The notes beneath the pieces are model-generated. The model was not told the DNA's origin and searched no databases. It saw only the letters and a list, made by a program, of their open reading frames with translations. From a bacterium (GTDB lineage: Bacteria; Cyanobacteriota; Vampirovibrionia; Gastranaerophilales; Gastranaerophilaceae), in assembly GCA_017471365.1 (NCBI GenBank), contig JAFUUC010000106.1:1-44307 (forward strand): DNA of 44,307 nucleotides. Reading direction: 5' to 3'. The position numbers and the translations under genes are program-made. This document shows positions 15,237 to 24,068 of this stretch, in pieces; positions within the stretch are counted from its first letter, which is position 1; each line of letters starts with the position of its first letter.

Positions 15237-16298
15237 ATGACACAAGCAACATTAGACGAATTTGAAAAGTTATTAGAAGAAAGCTTTTCACAAGCACCTT
15301 CAGTAGCAGATATTGTTGAAGGTACAGTTATCAAAAAAGAAAATGACGGATATTTAGTAAGCGTTCGCGGTGCTAAAACAGAAGCATTTCTATCAGATAA
15401 CGAACTTTCTTCATTTGAAGAAAATTCTTCACTTGAAGTTGGTGATGTTAAAGAATTTTACGTATTGAAAGAAGAAAATGATGAAGATGGAATGCAATTA
15501 TCATTGAAAAGACTTGCATTTGCTCAGGCTTGGGCTCAACTTAATGATGCAAAAGTTCAAGGTGATACAATTCTTGCAAAAGTTGTTTCAGTTGTAAAAG
15601 GTGGAGTTCTGGTTGACGTTGCAGATCTTAAAGGTTTTATACCTTCTTCTCAATTAAGAAATGGCAACCCGACAGATAATCTTGTAGACCAAAAAATAGA
15701 AGTTAAAGTTCTCGAAGCTGATCCAAAGAAAAATAAACTTATTCTTTCTCAAAGACAAGCTATTGCTGAACAAAGAGATCAGGTTGTAGATAATATTTTA
15801 TCAACTCTTGAAGAAGATCAAATTGTTCAGGGTGAGGTTGTAAGAATTGCTGATTTTGGTGCATTTGTTGATATTAACGGTATCGATGGTTTACTTCCTA
15901 TTTCTGAAATTTCATGGCAAAGAATTAAACATCCTTCAGATGTAATTTCTCTTGGTGAAACTATTGAAGTTAAAGTTATTAAAATTGACCCTGAATTGAA
16001 AAGAATTTCGCTTTCTTTAAAGAGAATGGGCGAAGATCCTTGGACTCAAATTGAAGGTCAATTCTCTGAAGGTCAAGTTATTACAGGTACAGTTAACAAA
16101 GTTACCGGTTTTGGTGCGTTTATTAACATTTTCCCTGGTGTTGAAGCTTTGTTACCAGTTTCAGAAATGTCTGAAGAAAATGTTAATCCGTTCAATTTAT
16201 ACAAAGTTGGCGATAGTGTAGAAGTTCTTATTAAAAAATTCACACCGCAAGAACATAGAATCGCTTTGAGTGTAAAAGATATTAATAAAGAAGCGTAG
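15237..16298 (+). CDS. rpsA: 30S ribosomal protein S1
   Basis: RNA-binding ribosomal protein that helps load mRNA. The 353 residues contain four S1 (OB-fold) repeats at roughly 24-93, 107-175, 190-260 and 275-347. The last two are the most typical (VQGEVVRIADFGAFVDI; ITGTVNKVTGFGAFINI). This is shorter than the six-repeat proteobacterial S1 and fits the compact form of Gram-positive and cyanobacterial lineages. ATG 15237 follows AAAGGAG. It is followed by a strong terminator, which separates it from nusB. Confidence 0.93.
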   Translation: MTQATLDEFEKLLEESFSQAPSVADIVEGTVIKKENDGYLVSVRGAKTEAFLSDNELSSFEENSSLEVGDVKEFYVLKEENDEDGMQLSLKRLAFAQAWAQLNDAKVQGDTILAKVVSVVKGGVLVDVADLKGFIPSSQLRNGNPTDNLVDQKIEVKVLEADPKKNKLILSQRQAIAEQRDQVVDNILSTLEEDQIVQGEVVRIADFGAFVDINGIDGLLPISEISWQRIKHPSDVISLGETIEVKVIKIDPELKRISLSLKRMGEDPWTQIEGQFSEGQVITGTVNKVTGFGAFINIFPGVEALLPVSEMSEENVNPFNLYKVGDSVEVLIKKFTPQEHRIALSVKDINKEA

Positions 16299-16317
16299 TA
16301 CTTTTTAATAATAATAT

Positions 16318-16348
16318 GCAGGATGCATGATTGCGTCCTGCTTTTTTT
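16318..16348 (+). terminator. Rho-independent terminator after rpsA
   Basis: 9-bp stem GCAGGATGC (16318-16326) / GCGTCCTGC (16333-16341) with one G-T pair, a 6-nt loop and seven T. Confidence 0.92.
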
Positions 16349-16388
16349 ATGTTAATATTAGAAAAAGTAGATTAAAGAGGTAAAAAAT

Positions 16389-17051
16389 ATGCAAGCCCGT
16401 AGAGCAGCCAGAGAATTGGCATTTATATTATTTTCACAGTTCGACAAAACTATTAATGATTATTCAAAAGAAAATTTAGACGAAGTAATTGTTAAATCTG
16501 TCAGAATACTTTTGAGTAATGTCAGCGATGAATTAAAAACATCTCTGGGAGCTTTGCTTGATATGAAAAACAGGCTTGAGGATTATGAAGCAGAACATAA
16601 AATTAACCTTAACAGACCTATGAATGCAGCGAACATCCCTGTACCATTGAATATGACTTCTGCTGATATGTCACAACGAGTTAATGAAATGATCGATGTT
16701 GCAGAAAAAGCTTTGTTGGGTCTTGAAATTGCAGAATTTACTGTTCTTGATTCCGAACAAGAAGTTAAAAGGTACGCAATTGATATTGTTAAAGCATATA
16801 AAAATAATTCAAAAGAAATTGATTCTCAAATTGAGAAATATGCGAGAGGCTGGGATTTTGACAGGCTTGTAAAAATGGACAAAGATATTTTAAGAATTGC
16901 TCTTTGTGAACTTTTATATACAAAAGAAAATCCTGTCAAGGTTGTTGTAGATGAAGCTGTAGAACTTTCTAAAAAATATTCGACAGAAGACAGTGCTTCA
17001 TTTGTAAATGGAATTTTGGCAAAAGTCATAGTCGAAAACGGTTTAAAATAA
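16389..17051 (+). CDS. nusB: Transcription antitermination protein NusB
   Basis: Binds boxA RNA with ribosomal protein S10 to prevent premature termination in rRNA operons. The protein has 220 residues against ~140 in E. coli. The N-terminal RRAARELAFILFSQFD and the C-terminal KMDKDILRIALCELLY and SFVNGILAKV blocks are the NusB signature. The extra ~70 residues lie in the middle (about 40-130), an enlargement also known in cyanobacterial NusB. ATG 16389 follows AGAGG. It ends 2 nt from the stop of convergent mutL. Confidence 0.92.
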   Translation: MQARRAARELAFILFSQFDKTINDYSKENLDEVIVKSVRILLSNVSDELKTSLGALLDMKNRLEDYEAEHKINLNRPMNAANIPVPLNMTSADMSQRVNEMIDVAEKALLGLEIAEFTVLDSEQEVKRYAIDIVKAYKNNSKEIDSQIEKYARGWDFDRLVKMDKDILRIALCELLYTKENPVKVVVDEAVELSKKYSTEDSASFVNGILAKVIVENGLK

Positions 17052-17053
17052 AA

Positions 17054-18826
17054 TTACTTTGCTCTTTGAAAGAATCCGGCAAGTTCTTTATGTGGTATTG
17101 TATGGCAAATTGGTCGTCCGTGCGGGCATGTGTAAGGCATTTTTGTAGTTCGCCATTTTTTAATAATTTCTTGCATCTGCCATATTGAAAGTGGAGTATT
17201 GGCTTTTACAGATGCTTTGCACGCTGTAGTACGTAAAATACGTTCTTCAAGATTGTTCAAATCACCTTCGATATTTTCCAAAATATCTGCCATGATTTCT
17301 TTTGGATTGATCTTGGCAAGTATTTGTGGAACTTTGCGAAAAATTATTTCTGTATCGCTTATGAACTCTATCCCATAACCAAAACGTTCAAATTTTTGTA
17401 AATTTTCTCTGACTAATTCTACTTCGCTTGAAGAAATTTGTATTACGTCCGAGACAAAAAGCATTTGAGAAATTATATTTTTATCTTCTAATAATTTTTC
17501 GTAATTATATCGTTCTTCTGCTATGTGTTGATCAACAATTTCTAATCCTTCATCTGTTTCTAATAAAATGTATGTATCTTTATATTGTCCTATAACTCTG
17601 TCTGTAGATTCATTTTTAGAATTATCGGTCGGTGTGAATATAGTTTGTTGTGAAGGTGTTGGTTCATTTTTTGTTGAAAAATTCAAATTAACGTTTGAAG
17701 GGACATACAATGTATCTGTTGTTTTATCTACATAAACTTCTTGTTTACGAGAAGGGAATTGAACAACAGAACTTTGTTGCACTGGATTTTTTGGCTGTGG
17801 GCTGTAAAATCCTGAGACGTTATTTGAAGGTTTCTCAACGTAATTTGATAATCCTCCTTGTACAGCTGTATAAATAAAATTAAAAATTTGATTAGGATTT
17901 TTGTATCGAACTTCTTTTTTTGTAGGGTGAACATTCACATCCACATCGTGTGGAGGAATTTCCAAATTCAAAACGACAAACGGGTATTTATTACCGGCAG
18001 TAAGATTTTTGTATACCATATCTATTGCTTTTTGGAATACAGGGCATTTCACGGCTCTTGAATTTATGTATGTATGATAACTTTTTTTACTTGAACGAGT
18101 GTAATCAGGTGTACTTACAAATCCGCTTATTTTTAAACCGGATAATTCGTCTGTTTTTAAAACTTCTTTTAAATTGTTTGTAACATCAGATGAATAAACT
18201 TCTTTAATAGTCTGTGTAAGGTTGTTTTGCCCGGTAGTTTTTAAAACAGTTTTGCCAAGTTTTTTTAATTCAATTGAAACTTCAGGATGAGAAAGTGCAA
18301 TAGCTTGAACAACTTCTTGTATATAAGAAAATTCTGTATTGGAACTTTTTAAAAATTTAAGACGTACAGGTAAATTATAGAAAAGATCTTTTACTTCCAT
18401 AATAGTTCCGATTGCACAACCGGTTTCGACTTGAGAAACTTCTGAATTTTCGCATTTTACTTTTGTTCCTGTTTCAAAATCTTTTGTACGTGTTATACAG
18501 GTCAATTTTGAGATAGAAATTATACTTGCTAATGCTTCTCCCCTAAAACCAAATGTATGAATATCAAACAGATCATCGTCTTCTTGAATTTTACTTGTTG
18601 CATGTTTTGCAAAAGCCAGCATAATATCATCAGGATGAATACCTGAACCATTATCGGCGACTCTTATATCACGACATTCGTTATTAATTTCTATACTGAC
18701 TCTTGATGCTCTGGCATCAATGGAATTTTCTGTTAGTTCTTTCACAACGGATGCCGGACGTTCAATAACTTCACCTGCTGCGATTTGATTTATTAAATGT
18801 TTTGATAACTGTTTTATTCTTGCCAT
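17054..18826 (-). CDS. mutL: DNA mismatch repair protein MutL
   Basis: Links mismatch recognition by MutS to strand incision. The N-terminal GHKL ATPase has INQIAAGEVIERPASVVKEL, DNGSGI and TFGFRGEALASI. The linker at about 330-400 is Ser/Thr/Asn-rich. The C-terminal domain carries a metal-binding endonuclease motif DQHIAEERYNYE at about 432 (a DQHAxxExxxxE variant with Ile for Ala), then ACKASVKAN and CPHGRP at about 567. It should therefore be a nicking MutL, as in bacteria lacking MutH. The 590-residue length is typical. mutS is not in the window. Confidence 0.95.
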   Translation of the reverse strand: MARIKQLSKHLINQIAAGEVIERPASVVKELTENSIDARASRVSIEINNECRDIRVADNGSGIHPDDIMLAFAKHATSKIQEDDDLFDIHTFGFRGEALASIISISKLTCITRTKDFETGTKVKCENSEVSQVETGCAIGTIMEVKDLFYNLPVRLKFLKSSNTEFSYIQEVVQAIALSHPEVSIELKKLGKTVLKTTGQNNLTQTIKEVYSSDVTNNLKEVLKTDELSGLKISGFVSTPDYTRSSKKSYHTYINSRAVKCPVFQKAIDMVYKNLTAGNKYPFVVLNLEIPPHDVDVNVHPTKKEVRYKNPNQIFNFIYTAVQGGLSNYVEKPSNNVSGFYSPQPKNPVQQSSVVQFPSRKQEVYVDKTTDTLYVPSNVNLNFSTKNEPTPSQQTIFTPTDNSKNESTDRVIGQYKDTYILLETDEGLEIVDQHIAEERYNYEKLLEDKNIISQMLFVSDVIQISSSEVELVRENLQKFERFGYGIEFISDTEIIFRKVPQILAKINPKEIMADILENIEGDLNNLEERILRTTACKASVKANTPLSIWQMQEIIKKWRTTKMPYTCPHGRPICHTIPHKELAGFFQRAK

Positions 18827-18938
18827 AATCCATTCCCCCTTTCAAATAATATCATAAAATCCTCTGAATGTTTGATTACAAATCATAAGAGATTTTATAG
18901 AATTTTATAAAGTAAAAAGCAGACTTGGAGGAAATACT

Positions 18939-19817
18939 TTGGTTAGATTATCAGCAAATACAAAACTTAAACCAAATAAAAAAGCAGATTTGAAGGTTGT
19001 TCAAACCCCGGATATTAAGACGACCAAATACAGTGATATTAATCTCAAAAAATGGAAAGATTATGCACATGTTATGACAAATTCTCTGTGGCTTTTTCCT
19101 TCCAGATTGAAAGAACACGGACATTCTAATGAATATCACGGAAATTATATTCCGCAAATTGCTCAACAAATGTATGAAAGATATACAAAGAAGAATGATG
19201 TCGTTTTGGATTTATTTTTTGGCTCCGGAACTTCCGGAATTGAAGCGATTAATATGAACCGCCGTTGTATAGGTGTTGAACTGAAACAGGATCTTGTTGA
19301 TAGTGTAAGCGAAAAATTTTCTCCTAAACAACTTGTTACGGATGTGAATATTATTTGCTCGGATTCTACAAGTCAGGATGCTTTTGAAAAAGTGCAAGCA
19401 AGACTTGAAATTATGGGTGAAGATAAAGCTCAATTTTTGATGCTTCACCCGCCATATGACGATATTATTAAGTTTTCTGATAAAAAAGAAGATCTTTCTA
19501 ATTGCGAAACAACAGAAGAATTTTATGACATGTTTGAAAAAGTCGCAAAAAACGGCTATGACTTGTTGGAAAGCGGTCGCTTTGCGTGTTTGATAATCGG
19601 AGATAGCTATAAAAATTCAGAAGTTCAGCCTCTGGGTTTTGAATGTATGAATAGAATGAGAAAACTTGGATTTATATTAAAATCAACTATAGTTAAAGAT
19701 ATTAACGGTAATGAACGAGCAAAAGGCAGAACTGCGAATTTGTGGCGTTATCGTGCATTAGCCGGTGGCTTTAGCATTTTTAACCACGAATATATATTTG
19801 TATTCCAAAAACCGTAA
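18939..19817 (+). CDS. DNA methyltransferase, HPPY-motif (N4/N6 amino type), orphan
   Basis: 292 residues. The SAM-binding motif DLFFGSGTSG sits at 91-100, and a catalytic loop LHPPYDD at 169-175 replaces the usual DPPY by HPPY. Upstream is the SLWLFPSR...GNYIPQI segment typical of amino-methyltransferases. The order of motif I then motif IV suggests the gamma/alpha arrangement, but without a large target-recognition domain. TTG 18939 is chosen because GGAGG lies 8-9 nt before it. No restriction endonuclease is adjacent, so it is probably a solitary modifying enzyme. DNA rather than RNA as substrate is inferred from the motif class. Confidence 0.82.
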   Translation: MVRLSANTKLKPNKKADLKVVQTPDIKTTKYSDINLKKWKDYAHVMTNSLWLFPSRLKEHGHSNEYHGNYIPQIAQQMYERYTKKNDVVLDLFFGSGTSGIEAINMNRRCIGVELKQDLVDSVSEKFSPKQLVTDVNIICSDSTSQDAFEKVQARLEIMGEDKAQFLMLHPPYDDIIKFSDKKEDLSNCETTEEFYDMFEKVAKNGYDLLESGRFACLIIGDSYKNSEVQPLGFECMNRMRKLGFILKSTIVKDINGNERAKGRTANLWRYRALAGGFSIFNHEYIFVFQKP

Positions 19818-19909
19818 TGTAAAATTTTGTTAAACGGTGTTACCATTCACTAGCAAAAATATTTATTACACTACTTTATAACAACACAAGTAGAAATAAA
19901 GGAGTAAAA

Positions 19910-20212
19910 ATGAGAACCCCAGGAGTCAAATTAGGTTTTAGTATAGCAGATTATGCGAAGCTTCATGGAATGGGCATTGGAAGTTTTAGATTAAAAGACG
20001 GAAGCTCAATAAAAATTTTACAAAATCCGGAAAAAGAAATTGTTGAATTTTTTCATGTAAAAGCAGGGAAACTTTTTGATGGTAGCTTTTATAAAGGAGA
20101 AGGATGTATTGAAAGTGTTGCCGCAAATCTTACTCGTTATGAAGGTTTAGCAGAAAGTGTTGAGGAATTAAATAAAGCTTGGGCTCAAAGCATGTATCCA
20201 TCAGCTTTTTAG
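19910..20212 (+). CDS. Small conserved-looking protein, unknown (100 aa)
   Basis: ATG 19910 follows AAAGGAG with ideal spacing, so translation is likely. The 100 residues contain no signal peptide, cysteine cluster or recognised motif. The centre (FRLKDGSSIKILQNPEKEIV) looks like a small beta-rich domain and the end (GLAESVEELNKAWAQSM) like a helix. It stands alone between the methyltransferase and a shared bidirectional terminator. No function can be assigned. Confidence 0.7.
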   Translation: MRTPGVKLGFSIADYAKLHGMGIGSFRLKDGSSIKILQNPEKEIVEFFHVKAGKLFDGSFYKGEGCIESVAANLTRYEGLAESVEELNKAWAQSMYPSAF

Positions 20213-20227
20213 AAAATAATAAATAAT

Positions 20228-20267
20228 AAAAAAGAGACTGCATTTTACAAAATGCAGTCTCTTTTTT
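20228..20267. terminator. Bidirectional terminator
   Basis: 18-bp stem (20228-20245 / 20250-20267) with 4-nt loop TACA; A-run on one side and T-run on the other. It serves both the 100-residue gene (plus) and fba (minus). Confidence 0.93.
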
Positions 20268-20281
20268 GATTTCTATAAAAA

Positions 20282-21241
20282 TTAGTCTTTAGCGTGACCT
20301 GCTGTTCCAAGAACGTCAACCATTTTGTGTTTAACCATTTCTTTAACGGCAGTTCTACCAGGTCCCATATATTCACGTGGGTCAAATTTTTCAGGATGCT
20401 CAATGAAAAATTCTCTGATAGTTGATGTCATTGCAAGTCTCAAATCTGTATCGATATTAATTTTTGCAACACCGTGTTTTGAAGCATAATTAAGCATTTC
20501 TTCAGGAACACCTTGAGCATCAGGTAAATTTCCGCCAAACTTGTTGCATTTTTCAACAAATTCTTTTGGAACTGAAGATGAACCGTGAAGTACAATCGGA
20601 TAATCACCAAAACCAGCTTCACGTAAAGCATCTTTAATTTCTTTTAATCTGTCAAAGTCTAATTTAGCTTCACCTTTGAATTTGTAAGCACCGTGAGAAG
20701 TTCCGATAGCGATTGCCAAAGAATCGCAACCTGTTTGTTTAACAAATTCAACAGCTTCTTTAACGTTTGTATATTTAGCATCTTTAGCGTCAACATTAAC
20801 GTCATCTTCAACCCCTGCGAGTTTTCCGAGTTCAGCTTCAACCGAAACACCGCGTTCGTGAGCATATTCAACAACTTGTTTTGTTACTCTAACGTTTTCT
20901 TCAAATGGGAATCTTGAACCATCGATCATAACTGATGAGAAACCGCCGTCGATACAAGCTTTACAAATTTCAAAATCAGCACCGTGATCTAAGTGCAAAG
21001 CAATAGGTACTGTAGTTGTAGCTAAAGCTGCTTCTACCAATTTGATAAGGTATGTTTGATTAGCATATTTTCTTGCACCTGCTGAAACTTGTAAGATAAT
21101 AGGTGACTGAGTTTCTTCAGCAGCTTCTGCTATACCTTGCAAAATTTCCATGTTGTTAACATTGTAAGCACCAATAGCATAACCGCCTGCAAGTGCTTTT
21201 TTGAACATTTCGTTTGTTCCAACTAATTTTCTTTCACTCAT
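20282..21241 (-). CDS. fba: Class II fructose-bisphosphate aldolase
   Basis: Zinc-dependent aldolase of glycolysis and gluconeogenesis. Visible motifs: LHLDHGADF (zinc-binding His), GFSSVMIDGSRFPFEEN, VEAELGKLAG, AIGTSHGAYKF and VLHGSSSVP (phosphate and zinc ligands), and KINIDTDLRLA. I choose ATG 21241 (319 aa, MSERKLVGTNEMF) because GGAG sits just upstream and the family starts here. The longer in-frame reading to 21358 would add 39 residues encoded by an intergenic palindromic repeat and is almost certainly not part of the protein. It lies downstream of hydF on the same strand. Confidence 0.95.
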   Translation of the reverse strand: MSERKLVGTNEMFKKALAGGYAIGAYNVNNMEILQGIAEAAEETQSPIILQVSAGARKYANQTYLIKLVEAALATTTVPIALHLDHGADFEICKACIDGGFSSVMIDGSRFPFEENVRVTKQVVEYAHERGVSVEAELGKLAGVEDDVNVDAKDAKYTNVKEAVEFVKQTGCDSLAIAIGTSHGAYKFKGEAKLDFDRLKEIKDALREAGFGDYPIVLHGSSSVPKEFVEKCNKFGGNLPDAQGVPEEMLNYASKHGVAKINIDTDLRLAMTSTIREFFIEHPEKFDPREYMGPGRTAVKEMVKHKMVDVLGTAGHAKD

Positions 21242-21267
21242 TTTGAGTTCTCCTTCTTTCCTTTTTT

Positions 21268-21306
21268 CCCCTCGCCCTCTGGGAGAGGGGGTAGGGGTGA
21301 GGGGCA
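21268..21306. repeat. GC-rich intergenic palindromic repeat between hydF and fba
   Basis: CCCTCGCCCTCT is followed by AGAGGG...GTGAGGGG, giving a stem-rich GC island in AT-rich DNA. Read in frame on the minus strand it gives the peptide LTPTPSPRGRGE, the well-known translation of a widespread palindromic intergenic repeat. It is similar in style to, but distinct from, the repeats in the prepilin genes. Confidence 0.75.
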
Positions 21307-21350
21307 ATTCCCTCGTATCTACATGTCTTAAACTATAACAAACAAAACTT

Positions 21351-22529
21351 TTATTCAAGTTCGAAAATTTTTAATGCACGTGGCAAAATTCCTAAGCAAT
21401 ATGAAATTGATATCCCATAATTTGTAATTGGTATGCCATTACGGCTTGCAGTCAAAATTCTCGAAAGAACTTCACGACGGTTAGTCATGCAAGCACCACA
21501 ATGAATTATTAACTTGTAATCCAAAATATCAGGAAAGTCATGTCCTGAAAAATTTTCAATCACAAGATCTTTCCCTGTTTTCTTTTTCAAAAGATTTGGA
21601 ATTTTTACTCGTCCGATATCATCTTCAATTGCATGATGAGTGCAACTTTCTAAAATTAAAACTTTATCACCATTTTGAAGTTTTTCTATTGCACTTGCTC
21701 CATTTACAAAGGCTTTTAAATCCCCTTTTAATCTTGCAAATAATATAGAAAATGAAGTTAATGGAATATTTTCCGGTACAATTTCTGCCACTTTTTTGAA
21801 TGCTTGTGAATCCGTTATAACCAATGCCGGCGGTATTTTTAAATCATTTATTGCCTGTTTTAACTCTGTATCTCGGACACAAACAACTTTACATCCGCTA
21901 TCAAGAAGATCTCTTAGAGTTTGCACTTGTGGTAAGATAATCCTACCCTTTGGTGCTTCTTTGTCTATAGGTATGACCAAAATAACCGTAGAACCTTCAT
22001 CAATCAAATCACCGGCAATTTTTGGAGAGTTTACAAATTCGTCAGGCAAAAGTTTTATGAGTTCATCTTTAAATTTATAAATCAATTCTTCATCATATAA
22101 AACTGATGTAAATATTACATTCTTATAACCATCAATTAAGGGTTTTGAAATATCTGTTTTATTTACAATGATTACAAAAGGGATTTTAAAACTCTCAAAT
22201 TCTTCTATAAGTTTTTTTTCATATTCTCCGATGGCTTCATGATCACACATTAATACTGCGATATCAGTTCTCTTTAATGCCGATAAAGTTTTATCCAGAC
22301 GCTTTGAACCTAATTCCGTCTCATCGTTTATACCGGCAGTATCAAGAAAATTTACCGGTCCAATTGGTAAAAATTCCATTGATTTTTCTACGATATCGGT
22401 TGTTGTACCGGCTATATCAGAGACAATTGAAACTTCCTGATTGGTAATTTTATTTAAAAAAGAGGACTTTCCAACATTTGTTTTGCCGAAAATTCCTATA
22501 TGTAATCTGTTCGATTTAAGTGTGTTCAT
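21351..22529 (-). CDS. hydF: [FeFe]-hydrogenase H-cluster maturation GTPase
   Basis: Scaffold GTPase that assembles and delivers the 2Fe subcluster to [FeFe]-hydrogenase. The N-terminal GTPase domain has a P-loop GIFGKTNVGKS (12-22), switch GTTTD, DTAG and NKTD. The C-terminal cluster domain carries Cys296-Thr-His298 (ESCTHH) and HCGAC with Cys344 and Cys347, the HydF-specific CxH...HCxxC pattern. The 392-residue length is normal. HydE, HydG and the hydrogenase itself are not in the window. Its presence implies hydrogen-producing or hydrogen-using fermentative metabolism. Confidence 0.95.
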   Translation of the reverse strand: MNTLKSNRLHIGIFGKTNVGKSSFLNKITNQEVSIVSDIAGTTTDIVEKSMEFLPIGPVNFLDTAGINDETELGSKRLDKTLSALKRTDIAVLMCDHEAIGEYEKKLIEEFESFKIPFVIIVNKTDISKPLIDGYKNVIFTSVLYDEELIYKFKDELIKLLPDEFVNSPKIAGDLIDEGSTVILVIPIDKEAPKGRIILPQVQTLRDLLDSGCKVVCVRDTELKQAINDLKIPPALVITDSQAFKKVAEIVPENIPLTSFSILFARLKGDLKAFVNGASAIEKLQNGDKVLILESCTHHAIEDDIGRVKIPNLLKKKTGKDLVIENFSGHDFPDILDYKLIIHCGACMTNRREVLSRILTASRNGIPITNYGISISYCLGILPRALKIFELE

Positions 22530-22549
22530 GGGTGTATATTAGCATAAAT

Positions 22550-22579
22550 AAAAAACCGGTTCATAATAACCGGTTTTTT
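22550..22579. terminator. Terminator between rpsO and hydF
   Basis: 12-bp stem AAAAAACCGGTT (22550-22561) / AACCGGTTTTTT (22568-22579), loop CATAAT. On the minus strand it ends the rpsO transcript before hydF. Confidence 0.9.
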
Positions 22580-22588
22580 ATTTTGAGA

Positions 22589-22858
22589 TTAACCTCTAAT
22601 TTTTAACTTCTTAACAAGTGATCTGTATTCTTCAAGATTTCTTGATTTTACGTAGGAAAGTAATTTTTTTCTCTTACCTACCATCATTAAAAGACCTCTT
22701 TTTGTTGCGAAATCTTTTTTGTTAGATTTCAAATGTTCTGTCAATTCTGCAATTTTCTTCGTCATCATTGCGATCTGAACTGCTGAAGAACCTGTGTCTT
22801 TTTCATTCTTGCCGAATTTTTTAGCAAATTCTTGTTTGTTTTCTAAGTTAATTGACAT
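22589..22858 (-). CDS. rpsO: 30S ribosomal protein S15
   Basis: Primary binding protein of the central domain of 16S rRNA. The 89 residues match the family exactly in length and in the blocks DTGSSAVQIAMMTKKI, LTEHLKSNKKDFATKRGL and VGKRKKLLSYVK. ATG 22858 follows AAAGGAAAA. It is transcribed alone, with a terminator on each side. pnp, its frequent neighbour, is absent here. Confidence 0.97.
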   Translation of the reverse strand: MSINLENKQEFAKKFGKNEKDTGSSAVQIAMMTKKIAELTEHLKSNKKDFATKRGLLMMVGKRKKLLSYVKSRNLEEYRSLVKKLKIRG

Positions 22859-22879
22859 TTTAATTTTCCTTTTTTTGTT

Positions 22880-22903
22880 GAGTGATTATTGGCGTAAGCA
22901 CTC
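22880..22903 (-). promoter_or_regulatory. Short hairpin in the rpsO leader
   Basis: On the minus strand GAGTG and CACTC pair around a 14-nt loop, ~22 nt before the rpsO start codon. S15 controls its own mRNA through leader structures in several phyla, so this is a candidate site. The stem is only 5 bp, so support is weak. Confidence 0.25.
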
Positions 22904-22965
22904 TACATGGAGAATATTATTATGCACATAAAAAAAAATCAATAGGGGATTAAATTTGAGGGGCA

Positions 22966-22997
22966 AAAAAAATCTCTGAATATTCAGAGATTTTTTT
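22966..22997. terminator. Bidirectional-looking terminator downstream of the Tyr-rich protein gene
   Basis: A near-perfect palindrome AAAAAAATCTCTGAA/TTCAGAGATTTTTTT around TA. It lies ~47 nt after the stop of the minus-strand gene at 23045-23950 and ends its transcript. Confidence 0.88.
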
Positions 22998-23044
22998 CTA
23001 CCAATATCTACTAACCTTATTCAAAAATTTTTTATTATATTTTT

Positions 23045-23950
23045 TTAATCTGGCAATTCTCCGTCGTCATCGTCTTCATTTTCATCGACTTCTAGATTTT
23101 CGTCATCTCCTTCCACTTCGTCAGCTACAGTTTCATCAGCTTCCGATTCTTCTTCAACAGCCTCTTGTGTCGATTGACGGGATTCTATTTCGCGAACTTT
23201 AGCATTAATTCTATTTTGTAAATCTGTAAGTTTACTATGTACAGCCGCTGATCTTTGATAAGCCTCTTGCGGAGTAATTGTATCTCCTCCTTCTTCACCG
23301 GCTTGTTTTATGGCTTTTAATTCTGCGGCAAGATTGGCAACTTCTCCTTCAAGTTCAATCAGCTTTTCGATGTCTTTGTCGGTTGCTTTGTCATTGCTAA
23401 CAGCAGCATGAATTTTTTTCTGCATGCTGTCTAGGGTTCTGAGTCCTGTATTAACATAGTAATTTGCCAGATTTTGGCGTGCATGATTGCAGTCATGTTC
23501 TACTCGCTGTTCTATTTCGTCAAAGTCAAGCATTCTGGTTGATGTATTATCATTTAAATCTATACGTGGAGTACCTGTAATTCTGGCTCCAAGTTCGTTA
23601 AATTCCATTACATTATAATTATTGTAATAGTCGTCCATTACTGTTACTTGGGTTGACCCTGCGTATCTGGTGTACATAAGAGGCAAATATTGCCAGTATC
23701 TTGCATTAGCCCGCGACCAAGGTCCCATTCCGCCAGAGGTGAGTCCGGAATAATAATTGTAACCTAATCCGCGATTATATGAATATCTGCTGTAAGAAAA
23801 CGGATTTGTGTACCTCGGGTATCTGGTATAACCAAATGGTCTACCGTACCCATAATCCGAAGAAATTCTTATGTAATTTCCCGTATAAGGCATTGGTGTA
23901 TCCCAATAAGGATCTCCCCAATATCCGCTCGATATGATTTGTGTACTCAT
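23045..23950 (-). CDS. Tyr/Gly/Arg-rich protein with acidic tail, unknown (301 aa)
   Basis: ATG 23950 (MSTQIISSGYWGDPYWDTPM) is chosen because GGGG precedes it; the longer reading from 24007 has no support. Residues 1-95 are rich in Tyr, Gly, Arg and Pro (YGYGRPFGYTRYPRYTNPFS) with repeated SYSRYSYNRG-like units. The middle (~130-180) contains DFDEIEQRVEHDCNHARQNL. A coiled-coil-like helix follows (KDIEKLIELEGEVANLAAELKAI). The last ~35 residues are almost all Asp/Glu. There is no signal peptide. The layout suggests a sticky or phase-separating N-terminus with a solubilising tail, or a structural protein. I do not recognise the family. Confidence 0.72.
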   Translation of the reverse strand: MSTQIISSGYWGDPYWDTPMPYTGNYIRISSDYGYGRPFGYTRYPRYTNPFSYSRYSYNRGLGYNYYSGLTSGGMGPWSRANARYWQYLPLMYTRYAGSTQVTVMDDYYNNYNVMEFNELGARITGTPRIDLNDNTSTRMLDFDEIEQRVEHDCNHARQNLANYYVNTGLRTLDSMQKKIHAAVSNDKATDKDIEKLIELEGEVANLAAELKAIKQAGEEGGDTITPQEAYQRSAAVHSKLTDLQNRINAKVREIESRQSTQEAVEEESEADETVADEVEGDDENLEVDENEDDDDGELPD

Positions 23951-24068
23951 ATCTTTTTCCCCATTTCTTTGTAATTTCCCCTGTATATATATAAAAATTT
24001 TTCCCACTTGAAAATTGCATGAAATGTATATTTATTTGTAATATTTCGTAACATGTTTTTGTGCTAAT

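Noticed and set aside
18939-20212. Restriction-modification system with the 100-residue protein as nuclease
   Set aside because: The small protein has no nuclease motif (PD-ExK, HNH or GIY-YIG) and has its own start signals and terminator.
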